Source: Actinomycetota bacterium
GTDB lineage: Bacteria; Actinomycetota; Acidimicrobiia; IMCC26256; PALSA-610
NCBI GenBank assembly: GCA_003134555.1
Contig: PLBO01000151.1
Location: forward strand, 148,589-212,588
DNA: 64,000 nt
Direction: 5' to 3'
The notes beneath the pieces are model-generated. The model searched no databases. It was not told the DNA's origin and saw nothing but the letters and a program-made list of their open reading frames with translations. Shown here one piece after another: positions 23,138 to 33,012 of the stretch (its first letter is position 1; each line of letters begins with the position of its first letter). A program made the translations under genes and the position numbers.

Positions 23138-24814
23138 ATGACAGACATGAAGCCGCGCAGCCACGAGGTCACCGACGGCATGGAGCGCGCGCCCGCCCGG
23201 GCGATGCTGCGCGCCGTCGGCATGACCGACGCCGACTGGGGCAAGGCGCAGGTTGGGGTGGCATCGAGCTGGAACGAGGTCACGCCCTGCAACATGCCGC
23301 TCGACCGGCTCGCCAAGCGGGCCAAGCAGGGCGTGCGCGATGCGGGCGGATTTCCGCTCGAGTTCGTCACGATCGCCATCTCCGACGGCATATCGATGGG
23401 GCACGAAGGGATGCGCGGCTCCCTCGTGTCGCGCGAGATCATCGCCGACTCCGTCGAGTGCGTGATGCACTCCGAGCGGTTCGACGCACTGGTGACGTTC
23501 GCCGGCTGCGACAAGAGCCTGCCGGGCATGTTGATGGCCGCGGCGCGGGTGAACCTCCCGTCGGCGTTCCTCTACGGCGGTTCGATCCTGCCCGGCCACT
23601 ACAAGGACCAGGCGCTCGACATCGTTTCGGTGTTCGAGGCGGTGGGAGCGTGCGCCGCGGGCACCCTTACCGAGAACGAGCTCGGTGAGATCGAGCGGCG
23701 CGCGTGCCCGACCGAAGGGTCGTGCGCGGGCATGTTCACCGCGAACACGATGTCGTCGATCGCCGAGGCGATCGGCATGGCGCTGCCGGGTTCCGCGTCG
23801 CCGCCCGCCGTCGACCGGCGGCGCGACGACTACGCGTACGAGTCGGGGCGCGCCGTCATGCATCTGCTCGAGCTCGATCTTCGGCCGCGCCAGATCATGA
23901 CCAAAGACGCGTTCGAGAACGCGATCGCGATCACGATGGCACTCGGTGGTTCCACCAACGCGGTACTGCACCTGCTCGCGATCGCGCACGAGGCGCGCGT
24001 CGAGCTCGAGCTCGACGACTTCAATCGCATCGGCGCGCGCGTTCCGCACCTCGCCGACATGAAGCCGCACGGCAAGTACCACATGACCGATCTCGATCGC
24101 ATCGGTGGGGTGCAGGTCGTGATGAAGATGCTGCTCGACGGCGGCCTGTTGCACGGCGACTGCCTGACCGTCACCGGGAAGACGATCGCCGAGAACCTCG
24201 ACGACCTCGCGCCGCCCGGACCCGACGGCGACGTCGTGCACCCGCTCTCGAAGCCCGTGCACGTACAGGGCGGCATCGCCGTGCTGCGCGGTTCGCTCGC
24301 GCCGAACGGTGCGGTGGTCAAGGTCGCCGGCCTCGATCAGATGCGCTTCGAAGGCCGCGCCCGCGTCTTCGACGGCGAAGACCTCGCGATGGCCGCGATC
24401 CTCGCGGGGCGCATCGAACCCGGCGACGTCGTCGTGATCCGCTACGAAGGTCCCAAGGGCGGGCCCGGAATGCGCGAGATGCTCGCGGTGACCGGCGCGA
24501 TGAAGGGCGCCGGTCGCGGCGCCGACTGCGCGCTGATCACCGACGGTCGCTTCTCCGGCGGAACGCACGGCTTCTGCGTCGGCCACGTCGCGCCCGAGGC
24601 GGTCGACGGCGGACCGATCGCGTTCGTCGCCGAGGGCGACCGGGTCGTGATCGACGCCGACGCGCACACGATCGATCTGCTGGTCGACGCCGCGGAGCTG
24701 GCGAAGCGCAAGGCGAACTGGAAGCTGCCGGAGCCTCGCTACACCAGCGGCTTCCTCGCCAAGTACGCGCGTCTCGCGCAGGGGGCCGAGACGGGCGCGA
24801 TCACCAACACCTGA
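23138..24814 (+). CDS. ilvD: Dihydroxy-acid dehydratase IlvD
   Basis: [69 protein letters not shown]. Confidence 0.97.
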   Translation: MTDMKPRSHEVTDGMERAPARAMLRAVGMTDADWGKAQVGVASSWNEVTPCNMPLDRLAKRAKQGVRDAGGFPLEFVTIAISDGISMGHEGMRGSLVSREIIADSVECVMHSERFDALVTFAGCDKSLPGMLMAAARVNLPSAFLYGGSILPGHYKDQALDIVSVFEAVGACAAGTLTENELGEIERRACPTEGSCAGMFTANTMSSIAEAIGMALPGSASPPAVDRRRDDYAYESGRAVMHLLELDLRPRQIMTKDAFENAIAITMALGGSTNAVLHLLAIAHEARVELELDDFNRIGARVPHLADMKPHGKYHMTDLDRIGGVQVVMKMLLDGGLLHGDCLTVTGKTIAENLDDLAPPGPDGDVVHPLSKPVHVQGGIAVLRGSLAPNGAVVKVAGLDQMRFEGRARVFDGEDLAMAAILAGRIEPGDVVVIRYEGPKGGPGMREMLAVTGAMKGAGRGADCALITDGRFSGGTHGFCVGHVAPEAVDGGPIAFVAEGDRVVIDADAHTIDLLVDAAELAKRKANWKLPEPRYTSGFLAKYARLAQGAETGAITNT

Positions 24815-24833
24815 TCGCATCGATTCACCAGAC

Positions 24834-25616
24834 GTGCCCGAGATTCTCGAAGTCGAAGCCGCGCGCAAAGTGCTGGAGGCGCGCGCCCTCGACCGTGAGA
24901 TCGTGAAGGTGCACGCGCCGGATACGTGGTTCATGAAGCGCGGGACGACCGCGCCCGCCCTCCGCCACGCGCTCGTCGGCAACGCCTTCACCGCGGCGCG
25001 CCGGCGCGGCAAGCAGATCGTGCTCGACACGCGCGATCCCGACGTTCGCGTCGGCGTGCACCTGGGGATGAGCGGGCGCGTGCTCGTCGACGATGAGGAA
25101 GCGGGCGATCCCCTCGTGTACGCGAGCAACCGCCGCACACCGCGCTGGCACCGCTTCGGGGTGCATTTCGCCGACGGCGGCGACTTCATGCTGCGCGACC
25201 CGCGCCGGCTGGGCGCCGTCGAGCTCGACCCGGACGAGAGCCGCCTCGGGCCCGATGCCATGACCTTGTCGTTCGCAGAGCTCGACCGGGCGTTGGCTCA
25301 GCGAACCGCGCCGATCAAGGCCGTCCTCATGGATCAGCACCGCATCGCCGGTCTCGGCAACCTGCTCGTCGACGAAGTACTGTGGCGAGCGGGCATCGCG
25401 CCGGCCCGCACGCCTTCGGCCATTGATACTGATGAACGGCGAGTGCTGCACAAGTCGATCCGAACCGCGCTGCGGACGCTCGATCGCCGCGGCGGCTCGC
25501 ACACCGGCGACATGCCCCGCACCCTCGACCGCCCGTGCCCGCGCGACAGTTCGCCGCTCCAGCGCGCCAAGATCGGCGGCCGCACCACCTACTGGTGCCC
25601 GGCACACCAACACTGA
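24834..25616 (+). CDS. Fpg/Nei-family DNA glycosylase with degenerate C-terminal zinc finger
   Basis: N-terminal PEILEVE, GKQIVLDT, DQHRIAGLGNLLVDEVLWRAGIAP; C-terminus CPRDSSPL...TYWCPAHQ. Confidence 0.9.
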   Translation: MPEILEVEAARKVLEARALDREIVKVHAPDTWFMKRGTTAPALRHALVGNAFTAARRRGKQIVLDTRDPDVRVGVHLGMSGRVLVDDEEAGDPLVYASNRRTPRWHRFGVHFADGGDFMLRDPRRLGAVELDPDESRLGPDAMTLSFAELDRALAQRTAPIKAVLMDQHRIAGLGNLLVDEVLWRAGIAPARTPSAIDTDERRVLHKSIRTALRTLDRRGGSHTGDMPRTLDRPCPRDSSPLQRAKIGGRTTYWCPAHQH

Positions 25617-25699
25617 ACCACTGTCACGGCCTAGGGCTTGCGCGGTAGTGGCTCAGTTTTGAGATTCGCGATCTCGGTGGCCCGTCGTAGGCTTGTCGC

Positions 25700-25910
25700 A
25701 TGGCGAAGCGCAAGAAGATGCCGACCGACCTGAACCAGCGGGCCAAGGCCATCGTCGACTTCGCGACCTCGGACGAACCGGGCGATGAGAAGGACGAGGC
25801 ACGCGCCGCGGGGGGGTCGCAAAGGCGCTCAGGCCCGAGCGAACAAGCTCTCGGCGGAGGAACGCTCCGAGATCGCGCGCAGGGCTGCTGCGGCGCGCTG
25901 GGAGCGTTAG
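25700..25910 (+). pseudogene. Small basic protein, apparently frameshifted at a G7 run
   Basis: MAKRKKMPTDLNQRAKAIVDFATSDE in frame 1; dropping one G of 25810-25816 restores GRKGAQARANKLSAEERSEIARRAAAARWER*. Confidence 0.7.
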
Positions 25911-26511
25911 AAACCTCGAAGCGTTCCGCGTGCTGACGCCTGTTCATCTTGTAGGGCGCGCACTTTTTCCTCCGTTACCAGTCCCGTGGCGAGCCCATGC
26001 ATGATCACGAACGGCTCCATCATGGGTTGATGAACCGGTACCGGTACTTCCGAATGGTGCCCGTTTTCTGAAGAAGGGGACCGTGAGCCGGTTCGGTGAA
26101 TTCCTTCAGATGCTGGAGAAACGCGCGGATCTCGTACTTCCGGTCAGCGATGACGCTCAACGGCTCGCGAACGTCTGCCGTCGCGAAGTAGCCGAGGAAA
26201 TCGGTCGGCGCGAGCGCGCATGCGAGCAGCACCTTGCCGAACAGGTTGTCGTTACGCGGGCTCGACGTCGCCTTGTGATAGGCGCCGCGAATGCTTTGCT
26301 GCGACGTATTCACGGCGGTTTCAAGAGCGGCGGCTACGTCGGATTCTGCTACTTCATCGCGGTCGTCGATGATTGCGCGCTGGACTGCCTCCAGGGCAAG
26401 CAGGTGCGTGTAAGTAGGTAATCCCTCGGAGATCCGGACGATTCGCTCACGCGCTGGCGGCATGATCGTCATGCTGAGTTCGGTGAGCCCTTTGTCGATG
26501 ATTTCGTACAC
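25907..26511 (-). pseudogene. C-terminal remnant of an ATP-binding (AAA/STAND-like) protein, N-terminal ATPase part missing
   Basis: YEIIDKGLTELSMTI...RIVRISEGLPTYTHLLALEA...QQSIRGAYHKATSSPRNDNLFGKVLLACALA...YRYRFINP, then out-of-frame MMEPFVIMHGLATGLV. Confidence 0.6.
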
Positions 26512-26549
26512 TCATCGCGCGACATTCTCGGCATTGGGATCTGCCGTCG

Positions 26550-26675
26550 TTGCACTTCATGCACTACAACTTCGCCCGCCGGCATCAGACGCTCAAGGGC
26601 GCAGCCCCGGCGATGGTCGCGGGCATCGAGCGCCACCCCTGGTCACTCACCCAGATCGCCGAACTGCTTGACTGA
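26550..26675 (+). mobile_element. Transposase C-terminal remnant
   Basis: LHFMHYNFARRHQTLKGAAPAMVAGIERHPWSLTQIAELLD*, typical DDE transposase tail, no start and no catalytic region. Confidence 0.65.
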
Positions 26676-26680
26676 CCGAG

Positions 26681-27178
26681 GTGAAAAACGTTCGGTGTCG
26701 CCCGGCCGGGCCTGAGGACTTCACCTTTCTCGCGACGATGCTTGGCGAGTCCGCAGTCTGGCGCCCCGACAAGCCGACACCGACCTCTGACCAGGTGCTC
26801 GCCGATCCCCGCTACGCGCTATACCTCGTTGGATGGCCGAGGCAAGGTGACTATGGACTGGTGGCCGAACAAGACGGACCGGTGGGCGCGGCTTGGTATC
26901 GGACGTTCACTGAGGCGAGCCATGGCTATGGCTTCGTCGGCGAGGATGTCCCCGAACTGGCGATCGCAGTCATCGCGTCCCGTCGGCACGAGGGGATTGG
27001 TCGTCGGCTCCTCATCGACCTCATCGACGCCAGTGTTGGGCAGGGATACCCGGCTCTGAGTCTCAGCGTGGCCGAACAGAATCCAGCGCGTGGCCTCTAC
27101 GAGTCGGTCGGCTTCGTCTCTGTCGAGAAGCAAGGATCGTCCTGGACAATGGTCCGACACGCCGCTCGATCAAACTGA
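26681..27178 (+). CDS. GNAT-family N-acetyltransferase
   Basis: AIAVIASRRHEGIGRRLLIDLIDASVGQGYPALSLSVAEQNPARGLYESVGFV. Confidence 0.9.
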   Translation: MKNVRCRPAGPEDFTFLATMLGESAVWRPDKPTPTSDQVLADPRYALYLVGWPRQGDYGLVAEQDGPVGAAWYRTFTEASHGYGFVGEDVPELAIAVIASRRHEGIGRRLLIDLIDASVGQGYPALSLSVAEQNPARGLYESVGFVSVEKQGSSWTMVRHAARSN

Positions 27179-27215
27179 GCCACTACCGCTTGCGTCCACC
27201 CCCGCAATCTGGTGT

Positions 27216-27221
27216 TAGGAT
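27216..27221 (+). promoter_or_regulatory. Putative -10 box TAGGAT for a leaderless ilv leader transcript
   Basis: TANNNT box with 8-nt spacer to leader-peptide ATG at 27230. Confidence 0.55.
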
Positions 27222-27229
27222 CGCGCCCG

Positions 27230-27265
27230 ATGTCGACCTCCTACCTCCTCGTAGTAGTTACGTAG
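27230..27265 (+). CDS. ilv leader peptide [11 protein letters not shown]
   Basis: atg tcg acc tcc tac ctc ctc gta gta gtt acg tag: consecutive Leu-Leu-Val-Val-Val upstream of a terminator and ilvB. Confidence 0.85.
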   Translation: MSTSYLLVVVT

Positions 27266-27301
27266 CGCCCGGCACGCCCTCGCGCGCCGAGCGCTACCTC
27301 G

Positions 27302-27326
27302 CCCCTCGCAGCCGCGAGGGGTTTTT
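27302..27326 (+). terminator. Rho-independent attenuator terminator upstream of ilvB
   Basis: CCCCTCGC-AGCC-GCGAGGGG perfect 8-bp stem followed by TTTTT. Confidence 0.9.
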
Positions 27327-27356
27327 CATGCCCGGAATCGTCCGAAGAAGGAACCC

Positions 27357-29078
27357 ATGAAGCTGACCGGAGCCCAGGCCCTCATCAAGAGCCTCGAGAT
27401 GGAGCAGGTGGAGGTCATGTTCGGCCTCCCCGGTGGAGCGATCCTCCCCGTCTACGACCCGCTCATCGACTCGTCGATCCGCCACATCCTGGTCCGCCAC
27501 GAACAGGGCGCGGGCCACATGGCGAGCGGGTACGCGCACGCGACCGGGCGGCCCGGCGTCGCCATGGTGACGAGCGGCCCGGCCGCGACCAACATCGTCA
27601 CGCCCCTGTGCGACGCCTACATGGACTCGATTCCGATCGTCGTGATCACCGGCCAGGTCGCGTACTCGGTGATCGGCACCGACGCGTTCCAAGAGGCCGA
27701 CACGGTGGGCATCACGATGCCGGTCACGAAGCACAACTGGTTGATCAGTGACGCGCAGGACATCCCGCGCGTCGTGCGGGAGGCGTTCCACGTCGCGACC
27801 ACGGGCCGGCCCGGCCCGGTGCTGATCGACCTACCGAAGGACATCGCCAACGCGCCGATGGAGTGGTACTGGCCGGAGAAGGTCGACCTTCCGGGCTACA
27901 AGCCGAACGTGAAGGGTCATCCGCGGCAGATCAAGGACGCGGCCCGCCTGATCAACGAGGCGCGCCGGCCGGTCATCTACGCGGGCGGCGGCATCATGCT
28001 TGCGGGCGCCTCGCGCGTGTTGCGCGAGCTCGCGGAGTTGACGGGATTTCCCACGGTCACGACGTTGATGGGCCGGGGCGCGCTCCCCGACGAGCACCCG
28101 CTGTGCCTCGGCATGCCGGGCATGCACGGCAACTACACCGCGGTGACGTCGATGCAGAAGGCCGACCTCCTGGTGACGCTCGGCGCGCGTTTCGACGACC
28201 GGGTCACCGGCAAGGTCTCGACGTTCGCGCCCGACGCCAAGGTCATCCACGTCGACATCGACCCCGCCGAGCTCGGCAAGGTGCGGTTCGCCGACGTGCC
28301 GATCGTGGGCGACGTGCGGACGGTGATCGAAGACCTGATCCAAGCCGTGAAGGCCGAGCAGGCCAAGAACGCGCCGGCCGACATCGCGCCCTGGATGGCC
28401 CAGATCCGCGAGTGGCAGGACCGTTACCCGCTCAAGTACACGCAAGAGGAAGGCGGTCCGCTCAAGCCGCAGTTCGTCATCGAGCGCCTGCGCGACAACA
28501 CACCCGACGACTGCATCCTCGTCGCGGGAGTCGGCCAGCACCAGATGTGGGCGAGCCAGCTGTGGAAGTTCAAGCAGCCGAACACCTGGGTGAACTCGGG
28601 TGGTCTCGGCACCATGGGCTACGCGGTTCCCGCCGCGGTCGGTGCGAAGGTCGGCCGTCCGGATCGCATGGTCTGGGCCATCGACGGCGACGGCTGTTTC
28701 CAGATGACCGCGCAGGAGCTCGTCACCGCGTCGGCGGAGCGCATCCCGGTGAAGATCGCGATCCTGAACAACGCGTACCTCGGAATGGTGCGGCAGTGGC
28801 AGGAGCTCTTCTACGAGGAGCGCTACAGCGAGGTGTACCTGTCGCCCGACCTGCCCGACTACGTGAAGTGGGCAGAGGCGATGGGTTGCGTGGGCATGCG
28901 CGTCGACAACGCCGACGACGTCGTGGCGACGATCGAGAAGGCCAACGAGATCGACGACCGGCCGGTCGTGATCGACTTCCGAACCGACTGGCGCGAGAAG
29001 GTGTACCCGATGGTGGCCGCAGGTGCGTCGAACGACGACATCATCCTCGGTCCCGAGTTCGGGGAGGGCGGGCGATGA
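27357..29078 (+). CDS. ilvB: Acetolactate synthase large subunit
   Basis: [46 protein letters not shown]. Confidence 0.97.
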   Translation: MKLTGAQALIKSLEMEQVEVMFGLPGGAILPVYDPLIDSSIRHILVRHEQGAGHMASGYAHATGRPGVAMVTSGPAATNIVTPLCDAYMDSIPIVVITGQVAYSVIGTDAFQEADTVGITMPVTKHNWLISDAQDIPRVVREAFHVATTGRPGPVLIDLPKDIANAPMEWYWPEKVDLPGYKPNVKGHPRQIKDAARLINEARRPVIYAGGGIMLAGASRVLRELAELTGFPTVTTLMGRGALPDEHPLCLGMPGMHGNYTAVTSMQKADLLVTLGARFDDRVTGKVSTFAPDAKVIHVDIDPAELGKVRFADVPIVGDVRTVIEDLIQAVKAEQAKNAPADIAPWMAQIREWQDRYPLKYTQEEGGPLKPQFVIERLRDNTPDDCILVAGVGQHQMWASQLWKFKQPNTWVNSGGLGTMGYAVPAAVGAKVGRPDRMVWAIDGDGCFQMTAQELVTASAERIPVKIAILNNAYLGMVRQWQELFYEERYSEVYLSPDLPDYVKWAEAMGCVGMRVDNADDVVATIEKANEIDDRPVVIDFRTDWREKVYPMVAAGASNDDIILGPEFGEGGR

Positions 29079-29608
29079 CGCTCCTGGCGCCGCATCACAT
29101 CCTGACGGTCACCGTCGAGAACAAGCCGGGCGTGTTGTCGCGCGTCGCGGGTCTGTTCTCGCGGCGTGCGTTCAACATCGTGTCGCTCGCCGTCAGCCCG
29201 ACCGACGACGAACGCTTCTCGCGCATGACGATCGTGGTCGACGCGGAGTCGGCGCCGCTCGAGCAGGTCGTGAAGCAGCTCAACAAGTTGATACCGGTGA
29301 TCAAGATCACCGAGGTCCCACCCTCGGAGGGTGTCGAGCGCGAGCTCATGCTCGTGATCGTCAAGGCCGCGTCCGAGACCCGCAGCCAGGTCACGGAGCT
29401 GACTGCCATTTTCGAAGCCAAGATCGTCGACGTCGGCTACGAAGCGATGACGATCATGGTGGTCGGCGAGCCCGAGAAGCTCGACGCCTTCAGCGACCTG
29501 GTCAAGCCGTTCGGCATCATCGAACTGCAGCGCACCGGGCGCATTGCGCTCCCGAAGTTGGCCCGGGAGTCGACTCGCCTGCGTTCGGTCAAGACCGGTC
29601 GCGGCTGA
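29075..29608 (+). CDS. ilvN: Acetolactate synthase small (regulatory) subunit
   Basis: [34 protein letters not shown] (ACT domain); ATGA overlap with ilvB. Confidence 0.97.
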   Translation: MTLLAPHHILTVTVENKPGVLSRVAGLFSRRAFNIVSLAVSPTDDERFSRMTIVVDAESAPLEQVVKQLNKLIPVIKITEVPPSEGVERELMLVIVKAASETRSQVTELTAIFEAKIVDVGYEAMTIMVVGEPEKLDAFSDLVKPFGIIELQRTGRIALPKLARESTRLRSVKTGRG

Positions 29609-29671
29609 TTTCCGTTTCTCGCGCTCATTGACGACACTATTGGCGTTCCTACGTCGAGGAGATCTTGTTCG

Positions 29672-30700
29672 ATGCCCGCAACCGTGTACTACGAGAACGA
29701 TGCCGACCTCGGCCTCATCGCCGACAAGCTGGTCGCGATCCTCGGCTACGGCTCGCAGGGTCACGCGCACGCGCTGAACCTGAAGGACTCGGGCATCGAC
29801 GTCGTGGTCGGTCTCCGCGCGGGTTCGAAGTCGCAGGCCAAGGCCGAAGCTGCCGGCCTGCGCGTGCTCCCCACTGGTGACGCCGTGCGCGAAGCCGACA
29901 TCGTCATGGTGCTGCTGCCCGACACCGAGCAGAAGAAGGTCTACGAGGCCGACATCGCACCGAACCTCGTCGACGGGAACTCGCTCGCGTTCGCCCATGG
30001 CTTCAACATCCACTTCTCACAGATCGCCCCTCCCGAGGGCGTCGACGTGTGGATGATCGCGCCGAAGGGACCGGGTCACCTCGTCCGGCGGACCTACGAC
30101 GAGGGCGGCGGCGTCCCGTGTCTCGTCGCCGTGCACAACGACGCGACGGGCAAGGCCAAGCAGACCGCGCTCGCGTACGCGAAGGGCATCGGCGGGACGC
30201 GCGCCGGGGTGCTCGACACCACGTTCGAGGAAGAGACCGAGACGGATCTGTTCGGCGAGCAGGTTGTGCTCTGCGGTGGTCTCGTCGAGCTGATCCGCAA
30301 CGGCTACGAGACCCTCGTCGAGGCCGGCTACCAGCCCGAGAGCGCATACTTCGAGACACTGCACGAGGTGAAGCTCATCGTCGACCTCATCTACGAGGGC
30401 GGCATCGCGGCGATGAACTACTCGATCAGCGACACCGCGGAGTACGGCGAGATGTCCCGCGGCCCGCGCGTCGTCACGCCCCAGACCAAGGCCGAGATGA
30501 AGAAGATCCTCGGCGAGATCCAGTCGGGCGACTTCGCCCGGGAGTGGATCGCCGAGAACGAGAACGGGCGTCCGAACTTCAACCGCATGCGCGACGCGGC
30601 GGCCAAGCACCCGATCGAGAAGATCGGCGCCGAGCTGCGCTCGATGATGCCGTGGATCGCGGCCGGGAAGCAGCGGGTCCAGGACATCTCGGGGGGCTGA
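29672..30700 (+). CDS. ilvC: Ketol-acid reductoisomerase
   Basis: [59 protein letters not shown]. Confidence 0.97.
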   Translation: MPATVYYENDADLGLIADKLVAILGYGSQGHAHALNLKDSGIDVVVGLRAGSKSQAKAEAAGLRVLPTGDAVREADIVMVLLPDTEQKKVYEADIAPNLVDGNSLAFAHGFNIHFSQIAPPEGVDVWMIAPKGPGHLVRRTYDEGGGVPCLVAVHNDATGKAKQTALAYAKGIGGTRAGVLDTTFEEETETDLFGEQVVLCGGLVELIRNGYETLVEAGYQPESAYFETLHEVKLIVDLIYEGGIAAMNYSISDTAEYGEMSRGPRVVTPQTKAEMKKILGEIQSGDFAREWIAENENGRPNFNRMRDAAAKHPIEKIGAELRSMMPWIAAGKQRVQDISGG

Positions 30701-30829
30701 GCCCCGGCGCTCCTCTCCGCGGGCTCGGCGCGCCCCGAAGGTGGCGAAACGGGACGCGATTCCGGTCGCCGGCTAGCGAAGGTTGCCGCAATACCTCAAT
30801 TCGAGAGCGGCGACGACCGACACCGTGAC

Positions 30830-32194
30830 ATGGAGAATTTGGGTGAGGCGCGCCTCACCGCGCGCTCGGGCGCCACGCTGTTCTTCGGCTCGGGGCTGGT
30901 AGCCCTGGGCAACTCGGCCGCGCCCCGTGTCCTCGGTGTGTCCGGGGTCGACGTCGGGCGCCTGCGCATCGTGGGATCCCTGGCCCTGGTCTCGGCCCTC
31001 GTCGTGTTGCTCGTGCCGTGGACGCGCTTGCGGCCCCGGGCCCAGATTGCGGTCGCGCTGTGGGGCCTCGTGCTGCTCTTGGCGTGCGGTCAGTGGACCG
31101 GTTACGCGGCGACGGGCCAGGCACCGAGCGCGTACCCGGTCTTCTTCATGCTGATCTTCGGCTGGCTCGGCCTCACCCAGCCTCGCTTCACATCGCTGCT
31201 GTTCGCGCCGGTCGTCGTGCTCGGCTGCGGATGGCTCACCGCGACGACGCCCCACGTGTCGGTGTCGTTCGCCGGCCTGCTCGTCGCCGTTTGCTCGTCG
31301 CTGCTCATCGCAGAGACGATCGCGTGGGCGATGGCGCGTAGTCGCCGGCACGCCCAGGACCTGCGGACGCTCGTGTCCGCCTCCTCGGATCTGCGCGAGG
31401 TGTTGAACCTCGCCGAGGGCGCGGAGCTGGCTTCGGTCTCGACGCGAGCGGTGTTGCACGCCGATCGGGTCGAGCTCCTGGTTCTCGAGTCAGGCGTCGT
31501 GCCGGTCGTGCCCGATGACAGGACGCCGACACCGCTGTTCGGGTTGGCGGCGGCTGCGGCTGCGACGGGCGTGCCCTACGGCGACCGAGAGGGCCTCGCC
31601 ATCCCACTCGTCGGCCCCTCGGGCGTCATCGCCGTCGTGATCGCGTTCGGCGTCACGCGTGACCCGATCACGGATCAGATCGTGCAGCTGCTGTCGAGCG
31701 AGTTCGGCGGCCGCCTCGAGCAACTGCGTCTCCTCGAAGCGCTGGGGGAGCAAACGCTGCGCGACGCGGTGACGGGCGTCGGAAGCCGGCGCCACGCCGA
31801 CGCGCTCATCGCGGGACTGCAGCCCGACGACTCATTGCTGTTGATCGATGTCGACCACTTCAAGCGCATCAACGACACGCGCGGACACGTCGGTGGCGAT
31901 CGGTTGCTCGAACAGCTCGGTTCTCATCTCCGCAGCGGCCTGCGCGATCGCGACAGCGTGGCGCGTTACGGCGGCGACGAGTTCCTCGTGCGACTCCGCA
32001 CGAACGACGGCGACTCCCTCGAAATCGCGCGGCGGCTGCTCGACAGCTGGATCGCGACCGGCGACGTCCCGACGTTCAGCGTCGGGATCGCCGTACACGG
32101 GCGCGGCGCCGACCCCAAGACGACGTTCGCGGAAGCGGATCGCGCGCTCTACATCTCGAAGCGCGAAGGCCGGGCGCGCATCGCCGTGGTGTGA
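30830..32194 (+). CDS. Membrane GGDEF diguanylate cyclase
   Basis: N-terminal TM helices; RDRD-SVARY-GGDEF (I-site and active site). Confidence 0.92.
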   Translation: MENLGEARLTARSGATLFFGSGLVALGNSAAPRVLGVSGVDVGRLRIVGSLALVSALVVLLVPWTRLRPRAQIAVALWGLVLLLACGQWTGYAATGQAPSAYPVFFMLIFGWLGLTQPRFTSLLFAPVVVLGCGWLTATTPHVSVSFAGLLVAVCSSLLIAETIAWAMARSRRHAQDLRTLVSASSDLREVLNLAEGAELASVSTRAVLHADRVELLVLESGVVPVVPDDRTPTPLFGLAAAAAATGVPYGDREGLAIPLVGPSGVIAVVIAFGVTRDPITDQIVQLLSSEFGGRLEQLRLLEALGEQTLRDAVTGVGSRRHADALIAGLQPDDSLLLIDVDHFKRINDTRGHVGGDRLLEQLGSHLRSGLRDRDSVARYGGDEFLVRLRTNDGDSLEIARRLLDSWIATGDVPTFSVGIAVHGRGADPKTTFAEADRALYISKREGRARIAVV

Positions 32195-32206
32195 ACCGGC
32201 CTGCGG

Positions 32207-33004
32207 TCAGATGATCTTGATCGCGTCGAGAACGCGCGCGGCGTACGCCTCGTCGCCGTCGATCTTGACGATGTCGCGCCACGCCGCCCGTCTGGTTCCC
32301 CAGATCACGAAGTCGTGATCGGTGCTGTGCACCGTCGCCGCCGCGTCGGGGCTTGCGTTCTCGCTGACCGCGACGCGGCCTTCGTCGCCACCGGGCGCGA
32401 TCGTCCACGCTCCACCGCCGGGACCGTCGAGCCGGAGCACGATCGGCCGGTCGACGACGCCGGAAAGGGCGTCGGCGCACATCCACGGCAGGCCGGCGAT
32501 CATCCATTCGATCGTGGGGCGCAGGCGCATCTCGTCGCGCGGCGGCTGCGGACGGTCGATCGAACCGGTCGGCGTCAGGATGTCGTTGCGAAGGTGCGTG
32601 TAACCGTCGAAGAGGAATGTGCTCGGCAGGATCGATATCGGGTGCGTACCGAGCTCACCCATCGGCAGCATGGTCTCCGAGAGCGGCGCGTCCTGCACGC
32701 TCGCGAACACGTTCGCCGCTTGATCGCTGTACGTCTCGTACTCGTCGATCACGGCTTCGATGGGCCACGTCCGCCGTTCCGCGACCGCCGGCTCCATGCC
32801 GCGCTCGGTACCGCTCGCCGTGTCGGGCAGGAACGCGGGGTCGATGACACCGTGCAGCGTGCAGGCCATGTGGCCCATGACGTCGCGAACGCTCCAGCCC
32901 GCACACGCGGACGGGAGCAGCCACTCGTCGGCCGTCAGCCCTTTCGCGACCGTGAGGATCGCGTCGCGCTCGGCGCGGAACCCGTCGACAGCCAGCTGAC
33001 TCAT
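32207..33004 (-). CDS. DinB-fold / maleylpyruvate isomerase-like family protein
   Basis: FRAERDAILTVAKGLTADEWLLPSACAGWSVRDVMGHMA. Confidence 0.8.
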   Translation of the reverse strand: MSQLAVDGFRAERDAILTVAKGLTADEWLLPSACAGWSVRDVMGHMACTLHGVIDPAFLPDTASGTERGMEPAVAERRTWPIEAVIDEYETYSDQAANVFASVQDAPLSETMLPMGELGTHPISILPSTFLFDGYTHLRNDILTPTGSIDRPQPPRDEMRLRPTIEWMIAGLPWMCADALSGVVDRPIVLRLDGPGGGAWTIAPGGDEGRVAVSENASPDAAATVHSTDHDFVIWGTRRAAWRDIVKIDGDEAYAARVLDAIKII

Positions 33005-33012
33005 GAGTCCCC

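Noticed and set aside
23123-25261. 712-aa minus-strand ORF
   Set aside because: Shadow ORF opposite ilvD and the glycosylase gene; Arg/His/Val-rich low-complexity translation typical of antisense frames in high-GC DNA.
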